Source: Clostridium sp. (lineage in GTDB: Bacteria > Bacillota > Clostridia > Lachnospirales > Lachnospiraceae). From it: a DNA stretch of 64,000 bases. A program made the position numbers and the translations under genes. Below are positions 8,178 to 16,455 of the stretch, one piece after another. The notes below the pieces were generated by a model. The model was not told where the DNA came from. It did not search any database and worked only from the letters and a program-made list of their open reading frames with translations. How positions within the stretch are numbered: the stretch's first letter is position 1; each line of letters begins with the position of its first letter. The stretch covers positions 124,001-188,000 of the forward strand of contig JAETQD010000004.1 in NCBI GenBank assembly GCA_021770825.1. Reading direction: 5' to 3'.

Positions 8178-9659
8178 GTGTCCACTTTCAACAGGAAGGC
8201 AGTGGAAACCGTTAAAATTGATTGGAAACCCAACAAAAATTCGGATACTCCGCTGTACATACAGATCATCACATATTTTACAGAGCAGATTTCCTGCGGA
8301 AGCTGGATTGGAGGGCAGAACCTTCCTTCCCAACGTCAGTTGGCCAAACTATTTGATGTAAACCGCAGTACCATTGTGGAAGCCACCACGGAATTGATTT
8401 CCATGGGGCTTTTGGAGACCAGTTATGGAGGGGGAACCAGGGTGACCCAGGATAACTGGATGCATATGCTTCATGCCGGTTCCCCACACTGGCAGAGCTA
8501 TATCGAGGCAGGTGCCTTCCAGTCCAACCATTCGGCGGTCCAGCTCATTAACCAGTTTGAATTTGAGCCGGGCTATGTCCGCATGTGTACCGGGGAGCTG
8601 TCCCCGGATGTGATACAGAAGGAACTGGTGAAGGAGGCCATGGACCGTATTGCAGGAAAGGATCTGGAACTGAATTATTCCAATCCCTACGGTTCACCGG
8701 GGCTTCGTCTTGCCATCCAAAGGCATTTAAAGCACAGGGGAATTGATGTCCCGATTTCTGGTATTCTGATCGTTTCCGGAGCCATCCAGGCCCTGCATTT
8801 GATTTCTTCCGGCATGGTTCCTGTGAAATCCAAGGTTTATGTGGAAAGTCCCTCCTATTTGGAGTCGTTAAACATCTTCCAGTCTTCCGGTTCGTATCTG
8901 GTCCCCATTCCCATGGACCGGAACGGAATTCTTCCCTGGATGATTCCCAATGCGTCGGCATCGGGGGGAAATTCTCTTTTATATACCATCCCCACCTTCC
9001 AGAATCCCACAGGGCGGGTGATGTCTCTGGAGCGGAGAAAAGAGCTTTTAAAGTGCTGTGTAAAGAACAACATTCCAATCATAGAGGATGATACGCTCTG
9101 TGATCTGTGGCTGGATGTTCCGCCGCCGCCTTCCCTGAAATCCATGGATTCCAACAACAATGTGATTTACATAGGCAGCATGTCCAAATGCTTTTCGCCG
9201 GGACTCCGTGTCGGATGGGTTGTGGGGCCGGAGGGAATCATCAGACGTCTTGCGGATGTGAAGATGCAGATGGATTATGGTGTCAGTACCCTGTCCCAGC
9301 AGATTGCCCAGGAATTATTTGAAAGCGGCCTTTATGAAAAGGGCCTTTCCAACATACGGGAAAGTCTGCGGAAGCGGAGACAGTTGATGGCTGAGATGCT
9401 GGAGATTTATTTTTCCGATCTGGCCACCTGGACCATTCCCTTTGGAGGCTTTTTCATCTGGCTGAAGCTTAAGGGAAAAATATCGGCCCAGCAGGTTTTT
9501 GAGATTGCTTTAAAGGAGAAAATACTGGTTCCGCCGGGAAGTATCTATGATTCAGACTGTTCTGCCTGCTTCCGCTTAAGCTATGGCTTTTTGTCGGAAG
9601 AGGAAATGGAGTCCGGTACACGCCGGCTGGCGGAGATTATCAGACGTCTGAAAAATTGA
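8178..9659 (+). CDS. MocR/GabR-type transcription regulator (GntR HTH + aminotransferase fold)
   Basis: MocR-family regulators join a GntR winged helix to a fold-type I aminotransferase domain that binds PLP and a substrate-like amine as effector. In this 493-residue protein the N-terminal 85 residues hold the winged helix (SGSWIGGQNLPSQRQLAKLFDVNRSTI region), then a linker, then an aminotransferase domain with NPYGSPGLRLAI, PTFQNPTGRVMS, an aspartate in IIEDDTLCDLW, and the PLP lysine in GSMSKCFSPGLRVG. GTG at 8178 follows AAGGAGG at 8166-8172; a TTG seven codons upstream lies inside the ppdK terminator and is rejected. It reads towards the SDR/P-protein/TRAP operon, 246 bases away, and is the obvious candidate to regulate it, since MocR proteins usually control the adjacent operon. 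Confidence 0.9.
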   Translation: MSTFNRKAVETVKIDWKPNKNSDTPLYIQIITYFTEQISCGSWIGGQNLPSQRQLAKLFDVNRSTIVEATTELISMGLLETSYGGGTRVTQDNWMHMLHAGSPHWQSYIEAGAFQSNHSAVQLINQFEFEPGYVRMCTGELSPDVIQKELVKEAMDRIAGKDLELNYSNPYGSPGLRLAIQRHLKHRGIDVPISGILIVSGAIQALHLISSGMVPVKSKVYVESPSYLESLNIFQSSGSYLVPIPMDRNGILPWMIPNASASGGNSLLYTIPTFQNPTGRVMSLERRKELLKCCVKNNIPIIEDDTLCDLWLDVPPPPSLKSMDSNNNVIYIGSMSKCFSPGLRVGWVVGPEGIIRRLADVKMQMDYGVSTLSQQIAQELFESGLYEKGLSNIRESLRKRRQLMAEMLEIYFSDLATWTIPFGGFFIWLKLKGKISAQQVFEIALKEKILVPPGSIYDSDCSACFRLSYGFLSEEEMESGTRRLAEIIRRLKN

Positions 9660-9681
9660 ATAAGGTCCTGAAAACAAGAAG

Positions 9682-9713
9682 TCGCTGTGCAATTTTTGTA
9701 CGGCGATTTTTTT
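9682..9713 (+). terminator. Terminator of the MocR gene
   Basis: An 11-bp stem (TCGCTGTGCAA with TTGTACGGCGA, two G-T wobbles in RNA) with a 3-base loop is followed by seven T residues. It separates the regulator from the operon promoter that follows. Confidence 0.85.
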
Positions 9714-9774
9714 GTATCCGATTTTAAGGTGTAAAATACAGGCTGGGAGCGGCTATTTGGAGGTAAATGGATGG

Positions 9775-9834
9775 GTTTGGTTGGAATTGTTTGATAGTTT
9801 GGTTGGATACTGAGAATTATTGTGCAGATATAAT
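9775..9834 (+). promoter_or_regulatory. Operon control region: two direct repeats GTTTGGTTGGA and a -10 TATAAT
   Basis: The 11-base sequence GTTTGGTTGGA occurs at 9775-9785 and again at 9797-9807, 22 bases (two DNA turns) apart on the same face. A perfect -10 TATAAT follows at 9829-9834, but no good -35 lies at the right distance; the second repeat occupies that place. This arrangement is what one expects at an activator-dependent promoter, and MocR regulators such as GabR bind paired direct repeats. The transcript would begin near 9841 and run into the operon starting at 9906. Confidence 0.55.
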
Positions 9835-9905
9835 GAAAACAGAAACGAAATATCAAAGGATTTATTCACTTTTTACAAACCAAATTATAGAAGGAGACGA
9901 GGACC

Positions 9906-10700
9906 ATGGGAAAATTGGATGGTAAGATTGCGATTGTTACAGGAGCCGCACAGGGAATTGGATATGGCTGTGCAAAGGTCATGGCAAAGCACGGGGCAAC
10001 TGTCATTTTGGTTGACTTTGCTGAAAGCGTGGAAGCGGCTGCCGAAGAAATCCGTAAGATGGGATATAAGGCGGATTTCCGCCGGGTGGATGTGAGCAAC
10101 CTGGAGGAAGTGCAGAAAATGGTAGACGGCATTGTGAAAGAATATGGTAAAATTGATATTCTCCACAACAATGCAGGTGTAAACAGAAGAGTACGTTTTG
10201 AAAATCTGGATACCAAGACCCGTGATTTCATCATTGGCGTAAACATTTTTGGCGTATGGAATATGACAAAGGCCGTATATCCGTACATGTTAAAGGAAAA
10301 ATACGGAAGAATCATCAACACCTCTTCCGTAACAGGAACCAGAGTGGTGGACGAAGGACAGACCACCTACGCCATCACCAAGGGAGCCGTGTCCAGCTTT
10401 ACGAAGGCTCTTGCCTATGAGGCAGGTCCCCACGGCATTACAGTAAACGCCGTACTGCCCGGATGGGTTCGTACCCCGAAGGTAGAGCAGGTTGCCGCTG
10501 ACAGCCGTCCGGAGGATCCGGAGAGCGCGCTTCGCGACATGGCCGGATTTATTCCCTTAAAACGTCTCTGCGATATTGATGAAATCGGCGATCTGGTGGC
10601 CTTCCTTGCATCGGATGAGTCCAAATACATCACCGGAACGGAAATGGTAATCGACGGCGGAAGCACCCTGCCGGAGACCTTTGATATTCTTCACGCATAA
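9906..10700 (+). CDS. SDR-family NAD(P)-dependent dehydrogenase, first gene of the P-protein-like/TRAP operon
   Basis: This is a 264-residue classical short-chain dehydrogenase/reductase. It shows the Rossmann glycine motif TGAAQGIGYG near residue 13, an acidic residue at the end of beta-2 (LVDFAES) suggesting preference for NAD over NADP, HNNAGVNR (NNAG motif), the catalytic Ser in NTSSVTG, and YAITKGA (YxxxK). The C-terminal IDGGSTLPETF is typical. AGAAGGAGACGAGGACC precedes the ATG. It is the first gene of an operon with two glycine-decarboxylase-like subunits, a kinase, an amidohydrolase and a TRAP transporter, so it probably oxidises a hydroxyl group of the imported compound or of an intermediate. 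The exact substrate cannot be read from the sequence. Confidence 0.9.
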   Translation: MGKLDGKIAIVTGAAQGIGYGCAKVMAKHGATVILVDFAESVEAAAEEIRKMGYKADFRRVDVSNLEEVQKMVDGIVKEYGKIDILHNNAGVNRRVRFENLDTKTRDFIIGVNIFGVWNMTKAVYPYMLKEKYGRIINTSSVTGTRVVDEGQTTYAITKGAVSSFTKALAYEAGPHGITVNAVLPGWVRTPKVEQVAADSRPEDPESALRDMAGFIPLKRLCDIDEIGDLVAFLASDESKYITGTEMVIDGGSTLPETFDILHA

Positions 10701-10716
10701 AAAGGAGGAGAACGAA

Positions 10717-12087
10717 ATGCTGCATTATCCATATATTCCAAACTCCAATGAAGCAGTCCGCAAGGAAATGTTAGACTTCATCGGTGCAAAATCCGTGGAG
10801 GAAATTTATTCCTTTATCCCGGATGAGGTTAGAATGAAAAAGCCTTTGAATCTTCCGGAGGCCTTCACCTCAGAGGTTACATTGAAACGCCATGTGGATG
10901 GAATTTTAAATCAGGACAGCACCTGCGACGAAAACATAAGCTTTTTGGGCGCCGGCTGCTACAACCACTATGTTCCGGCCATCTGCGATGAGATCAACGG
11001 CCGTTCCGAGTTCCTTACGGCATACAGCGGCGATACCTACGCAGATCACGGAAAGCTTCAGGCATTTTTCGAGTTCACCAGTATGATGGGCGAGCTTTTA
11101 AATATGGACGTGGTGAGTTTCCCCACCTATGACGGCGGACAGGCTGCCTCCACAGCCATTATGATGTCCCACCGTATCAATAAGCGCACCACAGCCCTGG
11201 TACCGGAAACCATGAACCCCAATCTCCGTTCCCAGCTTGACTGTTACTGCGAGGGAATGAAGCTGGTTTCCATTAAAAGCCGTGAAGACGGACAGCTGGA
11301 TCTTTCTGATTTAAAGAGCAAATTATCAGAGGATGTGGCCTGCGTCTTCATCCAGAATCCGGCATTCTTAGGGTTCTTTGAAGAACAGTGTGAGGAGATC
11401 GGAAAACTGGCCCACAGCGTCGGCGCCGAATACATTGTTTATGCCGACCCCTCTTCCCTGGGCGTGGCAGCGGCGCCGGCTGATTACGGCGCTGACATCG
11501 CCTGCGGTGATATCCAGCCTCTGGGAATCCATATGAGCTATGGCGGAGGACTTGGCGGATATCTGGCAACCCGTCAGGAAGAGCAGTATGTTATGAACTA
11601 TCCCCACCATTTATACAGTATTTTTGAAAACTCCAAGGGCCAGTTCGGTTATGCCCGTGCCCTTCCGGAGCGTACCAGCTACTATGTTCGTGAAAAGGCT
11701 GTGGAATATCTGGGAACCTGCGTAGGCTTATGGGCCGTGACAGCAGCCGTTTATCTGGCTTTGATGGGACCGGATGGAATGAAGGAGCTGGGAGAAAACA
11801 TCCTTTATAAGAGCAATTACGCACAGAAAAAGCTTTCCGAGATTAAAACCATCACATTCCCCCATAAAGACAGCCACAGCTTTATGGAGTTCGTTGTGAA
11901 TTTTGACGGCACCGGAAAGACCGTTGCAGAGATTAATAAGGAACTTCTGAAACACCACATTTTCGGCGGATACGATTTGAGCAGTCAGATGCCCTCCATG
12001 GGACAGTCCATGCTGGTATGTGTCACTGAAAAAACTGAGCTTTCCGAGATTGATGCCTTCGTCGAAGCTCTGAAAAAGATTCTGTAA
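10717..12087 (+). CDS. Divergent homologue of glycine dehydrogenase (decarboxylating) subunit 1 (GcvPA-like)
   Basis: This 456-residue protein aligns by eye along its whole length with the alpha subunit of two-part glycine decarboxylases: YIPNSNEAVRKEMLDFIG at the start, ISFLGAGCYNHYVPAICD, MDVVSFPTYDGGQA, and GADIACGDIQPLGIHMSYGGG. Two hallmark motifs are changed. Where the family has TAYTPYQPE(I/V)SQG this protein has TAYSGDTYADHG (residues 101-112), and the usual ATSNICTNQAL after REK is replaced by VEYLGTCVGLWAV. True GcvPA normally travels with gcvT and gcvH; neither is present. ATG 10717 follows AAGGAGGAG; the SDR stop is 17 bases upstream. I infer a P-protein-like PLP enzyme half acting on something other than glycine. 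A housekeeping GcvPA is the alternative. Confidence 0.8.
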   Translation: MLHYPYIPNSNEAVRKEMLDFIGAKSVEEIYSFIPDEVRMKKPLNLPEAFTSEVTLKRHVDGILNQDSTCDENISFLGAGCYNHYVPAICDEINGRSEFLTAYSGDTYADHGKLQAFFEFTSMMGELLNMDVVSFPTYDGGQAASTAIMMSHRINKRTTALVPETMNPNLRSQLDCYCEGMKLVSIKSREDGQLDLSDLKSKLSEDVACVFIQNPAFLGFFEEQCEEIGKLAHSVGAEYIVYADPSSLGVAAAPADYGADIACGDIQPLGIHMSYGGGLGGYLATRQEEQYVMNYPHHLYSIFENSKGQFGYARALPERTSYYVREKAVEYLGTCVGLWAVTAAVYLALMGPDGMKELGENILYKSNYAQKKLSEIKTITFPHKDSHSFMEFVVNFDGTGKTVAEINKELLKHHIFGGYDLSSQMPSMGQSMLVCVTEKTELSEIDAFVEALKKIL

Positions 12088-12100
12088 GGAGGGTATAGAA

Positions 12101-13660
12101 ATGTCTGATCCGAAGTTACGCAATTTCCATGAGGCTCAGTGGGATGAGCCGATCATTTTTGAACAGAGCGTTCCGGGAAGCCGCAGTATGCTGATTCCGG
12201 ACGTATCGAAGGAGGCAGCTCCTGTGACCGGAGACGTATCCGGTCTCATGCCGGAGGGCTTAAAGCGTTCCAAAAAGCCGGCGCTTCCGGAGCTGGCACA
12301 GCCCCAGGTGCTTCGCCATTACCTGCGCCTGTCCCAGGAGACCATCGGACAGGATATCAACATCGATATCGGACTTGGAACCTGTACCATGAAATACAGC
12401 CCCAAGATCAACGAGCAGTTCGTCCGCTCCCCGAAATTTGCAGAGATGCATCCCTACCAGGACGACGACACTGCACAGGGTATTTTAAAGCTGATCTATG
12501 ATTTTGAACAGATCATGAAAGAGATTTCCGGTCTGGATGCGGTTTCCTTCCAGGCAGGCGGCGGCGGACAGGGTATTTATGCCAACGCAGCTGTTCTTAA
12601 GAAATATTTTGAAGACAGAGGAGAGGCTGACCAGCGCACCCAGATCATCACCACCATTCTCTCTCACCCCCTGGATAGCGCAGCCCCGGCCACAAAGGGC
12701 TTCGAGGTGATCAGCCTTTATCCGGACGAGAACGGTTATCCCAGCCTTGAAAACTTAAAGGCCGTGGTATCCGAAAAGACAGCAGGAATCTTCATCACAA
12801 ACCCGGAGGATACAGGCGTATTTAACCCGATCATCCGCCAGTTTGTGGATGTGGTTCATGAAGCCGGAGGCTTATGCGTATGTGATATGGCAGATTACAA
12901 CGGCCTGTTCGGACTGGTTCGTGCCAAAGAGCTGGGCGCCGACATGTGCCACTTTAACCTTCACAAAGCATTTGCATCTCCCCATGCCTGCATGGGACCG
13001 GGCTGCGCCGCACAGTGCGTAAGCGCAGAGCTGGAAAAATATCTGCCCCGTCCCCGTGTACGGTTTGACGGAACCAGATATTACACCGACTATGAGGACC
13101 AGGATTCTGTGGGAAAAATCCGTCAGTTCCATGGCACCTTAGCGGCAGTAATCCGTGCATACTCCTGGGTGATGAGTCTGGGAACCGAGGGCTTAAAGGC
13201 CGTTGGAGAGGCTGCAATCTTAAATAACAATTACATGATGAAGCGGGTACTGAATGAGGTACGGGGAATCACCATGTCCTGGGACGAGGAAGCGCCCAAC
13301 CGTCTGGAGCAGGTTCGTTACAGCTTTGAGACCATGCTGAAGGAGACCGGCGTCAGCGCTGAGCATGTGAACCGCCATATGCTGGATTTCGGTTTCCAGC
13401 GTTTCTTCCCCAGCCATCATCCGTTAATCGTTCCGGAGCCGTACACACCGGAGCCCACCGAGTCTTACTCCAAGGCGGACATTGACGAGTATATTGCTGC
13501 CTTAAAGAAGATCAGCGAGGAGGCATACAGTACTCCTGAGGTTGTACTGACGGCTCCCCATAACGGACCGATTTCCGTTCTGGAGAATGACCATATCGAA
13601 ACCGTTGACCAGTTGGCTGTTACCTGGCGTTCCTATAAGAAACAACATGGAAAAGCATAA
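12101..13660 (+). CDS. Divergent homologue of glycine dehydrogenase (decarboxylating) subunit 2 (GcvPB-like), PLP-binding
   Basis: This 519-residue protein is the PLP-binding partner of the previous gene. It keeps LGTCTMKYSPKINE, GLDAVSFQAGG, the PLP lysine (Lys289) in NLHKAFASPH, and RAYSWVMSLGTEGL. It departs from the family at the active site: the signature (A)HGTNPAS is replaced by HPLDSAA (residues 189-195), the glycine run after SPH, usually GGGGPG, is ACMGPG, and QPAAGAHGE is QAGGGGQGI. The C-terminus keeps EPTESYSKADIDEYI. AAGGAGGG lies 13 bases after the upstream stop. In glycine decarboxylase the P-protein passes the aminomethyl group to lipoyl-GcvH; with no GcvH encoded here, the carbon acceptor and even the substrate are open questions. 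Confidence 0.8.
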   Translation: MSDPKLRNFHEAQWDEPIIFEQSVPGSRSMLIPDVSKEAAPVTGDVSGLMPEGLKRSKKPALPELAQPQVLRHYLRLSQETIGQDINIDIGLGTCTMKYSPKINEQFVRSPKFAEMHPYQDDDTAQGILKLIYDFEQIMKEISGLDAVSFQAGGGGQGIYANAAVLKKYFEDRGEADQRTQIITTILSHPLDSAAPATKGFEVISLYPDENGYPSLENLKAVVSEKTAGIFITNPEDTGVFNPIIRQFVDVVHEAGGLCVCDMADYNGLFGLVRAKELGADMCHFNLHKAFASPHACMGPGCAAQCVSAELEKYLPRPRVRFDGTRYYTDYEDQDSVGKIRQFHGTLAAVIRAYSWVMSLGTEGLKAVGEAAILNNNYMMKRVLNEVRGITMSWDEEAPNRLEQVRYSFETMLKETGVSAEHVNRHMLDFGFQRFFPSHHPLIVPEPYTPEPTESYSKADIDEYIAALKKISEEAYSTPEVVLTAPHNGPISVLENDHIETVDQLAVTWRSYKKQHGKA

Positions 13661-14768
13661 AATCCACATTGGACTGATTGTAAACCCCATTGCAGGCATG
13701 GGCGGAAAGGTTGCCTTAAAGGGTACCGACGGCAGGGAGGTCCTTGCCGCCGCCCGGGCCCGCGGCGCTGTGCCGGAAGCACCAAAGAAAGCAGAGCGCG
13801 CTTTGAAAAAGCTTTTGCCCTATGCAGAGAACCTCATGGTTCTTACGGCATCCGGGCAGATGGGCGAGGCGCTTTGCAAAGACCTTGGACTTCCTTACGA
13901 AGTGGTGTATGAAAGCGGGGAAGAGACCACCGCAGAGGATACCATGGGGGCAGCGGATGCAATCAGAAAATTCCCAATAAAAGTTCTGCTGTTTGCCGGC
14001 GGCGACGGTACAGCCCGCAATATCTGCCAGGTGGTGGGAGAGACCGTTCCCGTATTGGGAATCCCGGCCGGCGTAAAAATCCAGTCAGCCGTTTTCGGCT
14101 TAAGCCCGGAGGCTTCGGGAGCCATTGCAGCTCTCATTGCCCAGGAAATTCCGGTATCCGTTTCCAACCGTGAGGTTGTGGACTTAAATGAGGACGATTA
14201 CCGGACCGGCCATGTATCGGCAAAGCTTTACGGCTCCATGCAGGTTCCCTATGAGCCGGCATATTTACAGACCATGAAACAGAGCGGCTTCTCCTCGGAA
14301 AACGATCAGCTTGGGGGAATCGCCGTATATCTGGAAGAGAAGATGGAACCGGGTGTGTACTATGCCATCGGTTCCGGCTCTACGGCAAAGTGCATATCCA
14401 AACGGCTGGGAATCGAGTACGAGCTTTTGGGTGTGGATATTATCCGGGATAAGAAGCTGATCGCCAAAGATGTCACAGAAGAAGAACTTTGGAACTATGT
14501 ACAACAGGGGAAACTCCGCATCATCGTTTCTCCCATCGGCGGACAGGGATTTCTGTTTGGAAGAGGCAATCACCAGTTCAGCTCCCGCGTACTGTCCGCT
14601 GTCGGAAAGGAAAATATCACAGTCATCGCACCAGAATCCAAATTGATTTCCATATCCAATCATACCCTGCACATTGACTGCGGAGATGAGGCAGTAAACA
14701 ATTCTCTCCATGGATATATCAATATCCTGTGCGGATACGGGTATTTTCATTCCTTTCGTTGCTGTTGA
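13647..14768 (+). CDS. AcoX-like ATP-NAD kinase family protein
   Basis: This 373-residue protein belongs to the ATP-NAD/diacylglycerol kinase-like superfamily, nearest to the AcoX/COG3199 branch that occurs in catabolic operons and whose reaction is not firmly established. It begins KIHIGLIVNPIAGMGGKVALKGTDG, a phosphate-loop-like start, and has the diagnostic GGDGT at residues 118-122 followed by GIPAGVKIQSAVF. The C-terminal domain contains SPIGGQGFLFGRGNHQFSS. The ATG at 13647 overlaps the preceding gene by 14 bases, so translation is probably coupled; a longer start at 13587 would overlap by 74 bases and is less likely. It may phosphorylate NAD for the pathway, or a pathway-specific substrate. 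Confidence 0.82.
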   Translation: MEKHKIHIGLIVNPIAGMGGKVALKGTDGREVLAAARARGAVPEAPKKAERALKKLLPYAENLMVLTASGQMGEALCKDLGLPYEVVYESGEETTAEDTMGAADAIRKFPIKVLLFAGGDGTARNICQVVGETVPVLGIPAGVKIQSAVFGLSPEASGAIAALIAQEIPVSVSNREVVDLNEDDYRTGHVSAKLYGSMQVPYEPAYLQTMKQSGFSSENDQLGGIAVYLEEKMEPGVYYAIGSGSTAKCISKRLGIEYELLGVDIIRDKKLIAKDVTEEELWNYVQQGKLRIIVSPIGGQGFLFGRGNHQFSSRVLSAVGKENITVIAPESKLISISNHTLHIDCGDEAVNNSLHGYINILCGYGYFHSFRCC

Positions 14769-14805
14769 CCCGGTTTTAATTAAGAGAGGATGAGTCAGAA
14801 AACCT

Positions 14806-16398
14806 ATGGCAACTGTATATATCAATGGTACCATATACACCATGCGAAGCGAGGGAGACACCTGCAGCGCATTTGCAGTGGAGGACGGAAAATTCCTGTA
14901 CTGCGGAACCGATGAAGAGGCAAAAAAGTACGCAGACGGCGGCGAGATCATTGACTTAAAGGGAGCCGTGGTTCTTCCGGGCATGATCGATACCCACCAG
15001 CACCTGTTTGCCTATGCCAGAGATCTGTTAAAGCTGAATCTGAAAAAAGCGGGCTCCTTGAAAGAACTTCTGGAGATGATCCGTGAGCGGGCAGAGCATA
15101 CTCCCGACGGGGAATGGATTCTCGGCACAGGCTTCGACCATGAGAAGTTCACAGACCGGAAGGAGCTTCCCACAAAGGAAGAGCTGGATGCGGTCTGCCC
15201 CAATAACCCGTTAATCATCACACGGTACTGCCTCCATGTGAATGTGGCCAATTCCCTGGCTTTAAAAGCCGGAGGCGTGGGACCTGGATTCAAGGCCAAG
15301 GTGGAAGGAACCGTGGAATTCGGCCCTGACGGAAATCCCACAGGAACTCTGAGAGACCAGGCGGCAGCCGATATTATTGCATTAATTCCGGACCCACTTG
15401 CATCCCAGGAAGGAAAAAAAGATGCCGTGGAGCGGGCCTGTCATGAGCTCAACAGCCATGGACTCACAGGTGTCCATGCCATCCAGGGCGTCCACTGCAA
15501 CCTGCCGGAATATACAGACGTGTATCAGGATTTGAAAGACGAGGGACGGCTTACGGTCCGGGTATGCTTAGGATATGATGAGCTTCCCAACTGCTCCATC
15601 CGTACCGGCCTCGGCGACGATATGGTACAGTATGGATTCTATAAGCTTTACGTGGACGGCAACATGGGAGGAAGGACCGCACTTTTATGTGAGCCATACT
15701 CCGATGATCCCACCCAGATCGGAATTCCCAACTACACCCAGGAAGAGCTGGATGCCAAGGTGAAGGCCGGATATGAGAGAAACATCCAGGTGGGCGCCCA
15801 TGTAATTGGAGACAAGGCAGCAGAAATGCTGACCACGGCCATTGAAAGGGCCTACCATGCCAATCCAAAAGAGGGGCCGAGATTCCGCATGATTCACATG
15901 TCCCTGTTAAATGAAGATATTATCCGCAGAATTAAGTCCCTTCCGGTTGTTTTGGATATCCAGCCCATGTTTGTATCCACCAATGTCCGCTGGTCCGAAA
16001 GCCGCGTGGGACATGAGCGGTCCAAATACCATTACTGCTGGAGAACGCTTCTGGACAATCAGATGATTTTGACAGCAGGCTCGGATTCTCCCTGCGAATC
16101 CTATGATCCCATGGATGGCGTATATGCCATCACCACAAGGCAGGGGATGGACGGATATCCTGAGGGCGGATGGTTCCCCGAAGAACGGGTGACCGTATAC
16201 GAAGCCCTTGAGATGTACACGAAAAATGCCGCCTACGTTTCCCTGGAGGGAGACAAAAAAGGAACCATCGAGGCTGGAAAGCTGGCTGACTTTGTGATTC
16301 TGGATACGGATGTGTTCCACACAGTACCGGAAAAGATCAAGGACATCCGGGTGGTAAAAACCTATTTGGGTGGAAAGCTTGTTTATGAGCGGTCATAA
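14806..16398 (+). CDS. Amidohydrolase, YtcJ-like (Amidohydro_3)
   Basis: This 530-residue protein is a metal-dependent hydrolase of the amidohydrolase_3/YtcJ family, which removes N-acyl or formamide groups or opens cyclic amides. Metal ligands are visible as DTHQH (about residues 65-69), GAHVIGDKA, the histidine in RMIHMSLL and the aspartate in AGSDSPCESYDPM. The N- and C-terminal beta-sandwich parts are present (ATVYINGTIYTM at the start; GTIEAGKLADFVILD near the end). There is no signal peptide, so it is cytoplasmic. A GAGAGGATGAG ribosome site precedes the ATG. As the gene before the transporter it probably releases the amino compound used by the P-protein-like pair. Confidence 0.9.
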   Translation: MATVYINGTIYTMRSEGDTCSAFAVEDGKFLYCGTDEEAKKYADGGEIIDLKGAVVLPGMIDTHQHLFAYARDLLKLNLKKAGSLKELLEMIRERAEHTPDGEWILGTGFDHEKFTDRKELPTKEELDAVCPNNPLIITRYCLHVNVANSLALKAGGVGPGFKAKVEGTVEFGPDGNPTGTLRDQAAADIIALIPDPLASQEGKKDAVERACHELNSHGLTGVHAIQGVHCNLPEYTDVYQDLKDEGRLTVRVCLGYDELPNCSIRTGLGDDMVQYGFYKLYVDGNMGGRTALLCEPYSDDPTQIGIPNYTQEELDAKVKAGYERNIQVGAHVIGDKAAEMLTTAIERAYHANPKEGPRFRMIHMSLLNEDIIRRIKSLPVVLDIQPMFVSTNVRWSESRVGHERSKYHYCWRTLLDNQMILTAGSDSPCESYDPMDGVYAITTRQGMDGYPEGGWFPEERVTVYEALEMYTKNAAYVSLEGDKKGTIEAGKLADFVILDTDVFHTVPEKIKDIRVVKTYLGGKLVYERS

Positions 16399-16455
16399 AC
16401 ACGGATGGAACGTTAACAATTAAATTTTATTATAACAGAGAAGGAGAGTACCATT

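Noticed and set aside
10717-13660. Complete glycine cleavage system
   Set aside because: No gcvT, gcvH, lpd or lipoate gene is in the window, and no glycine riboswitch precedes the operon.
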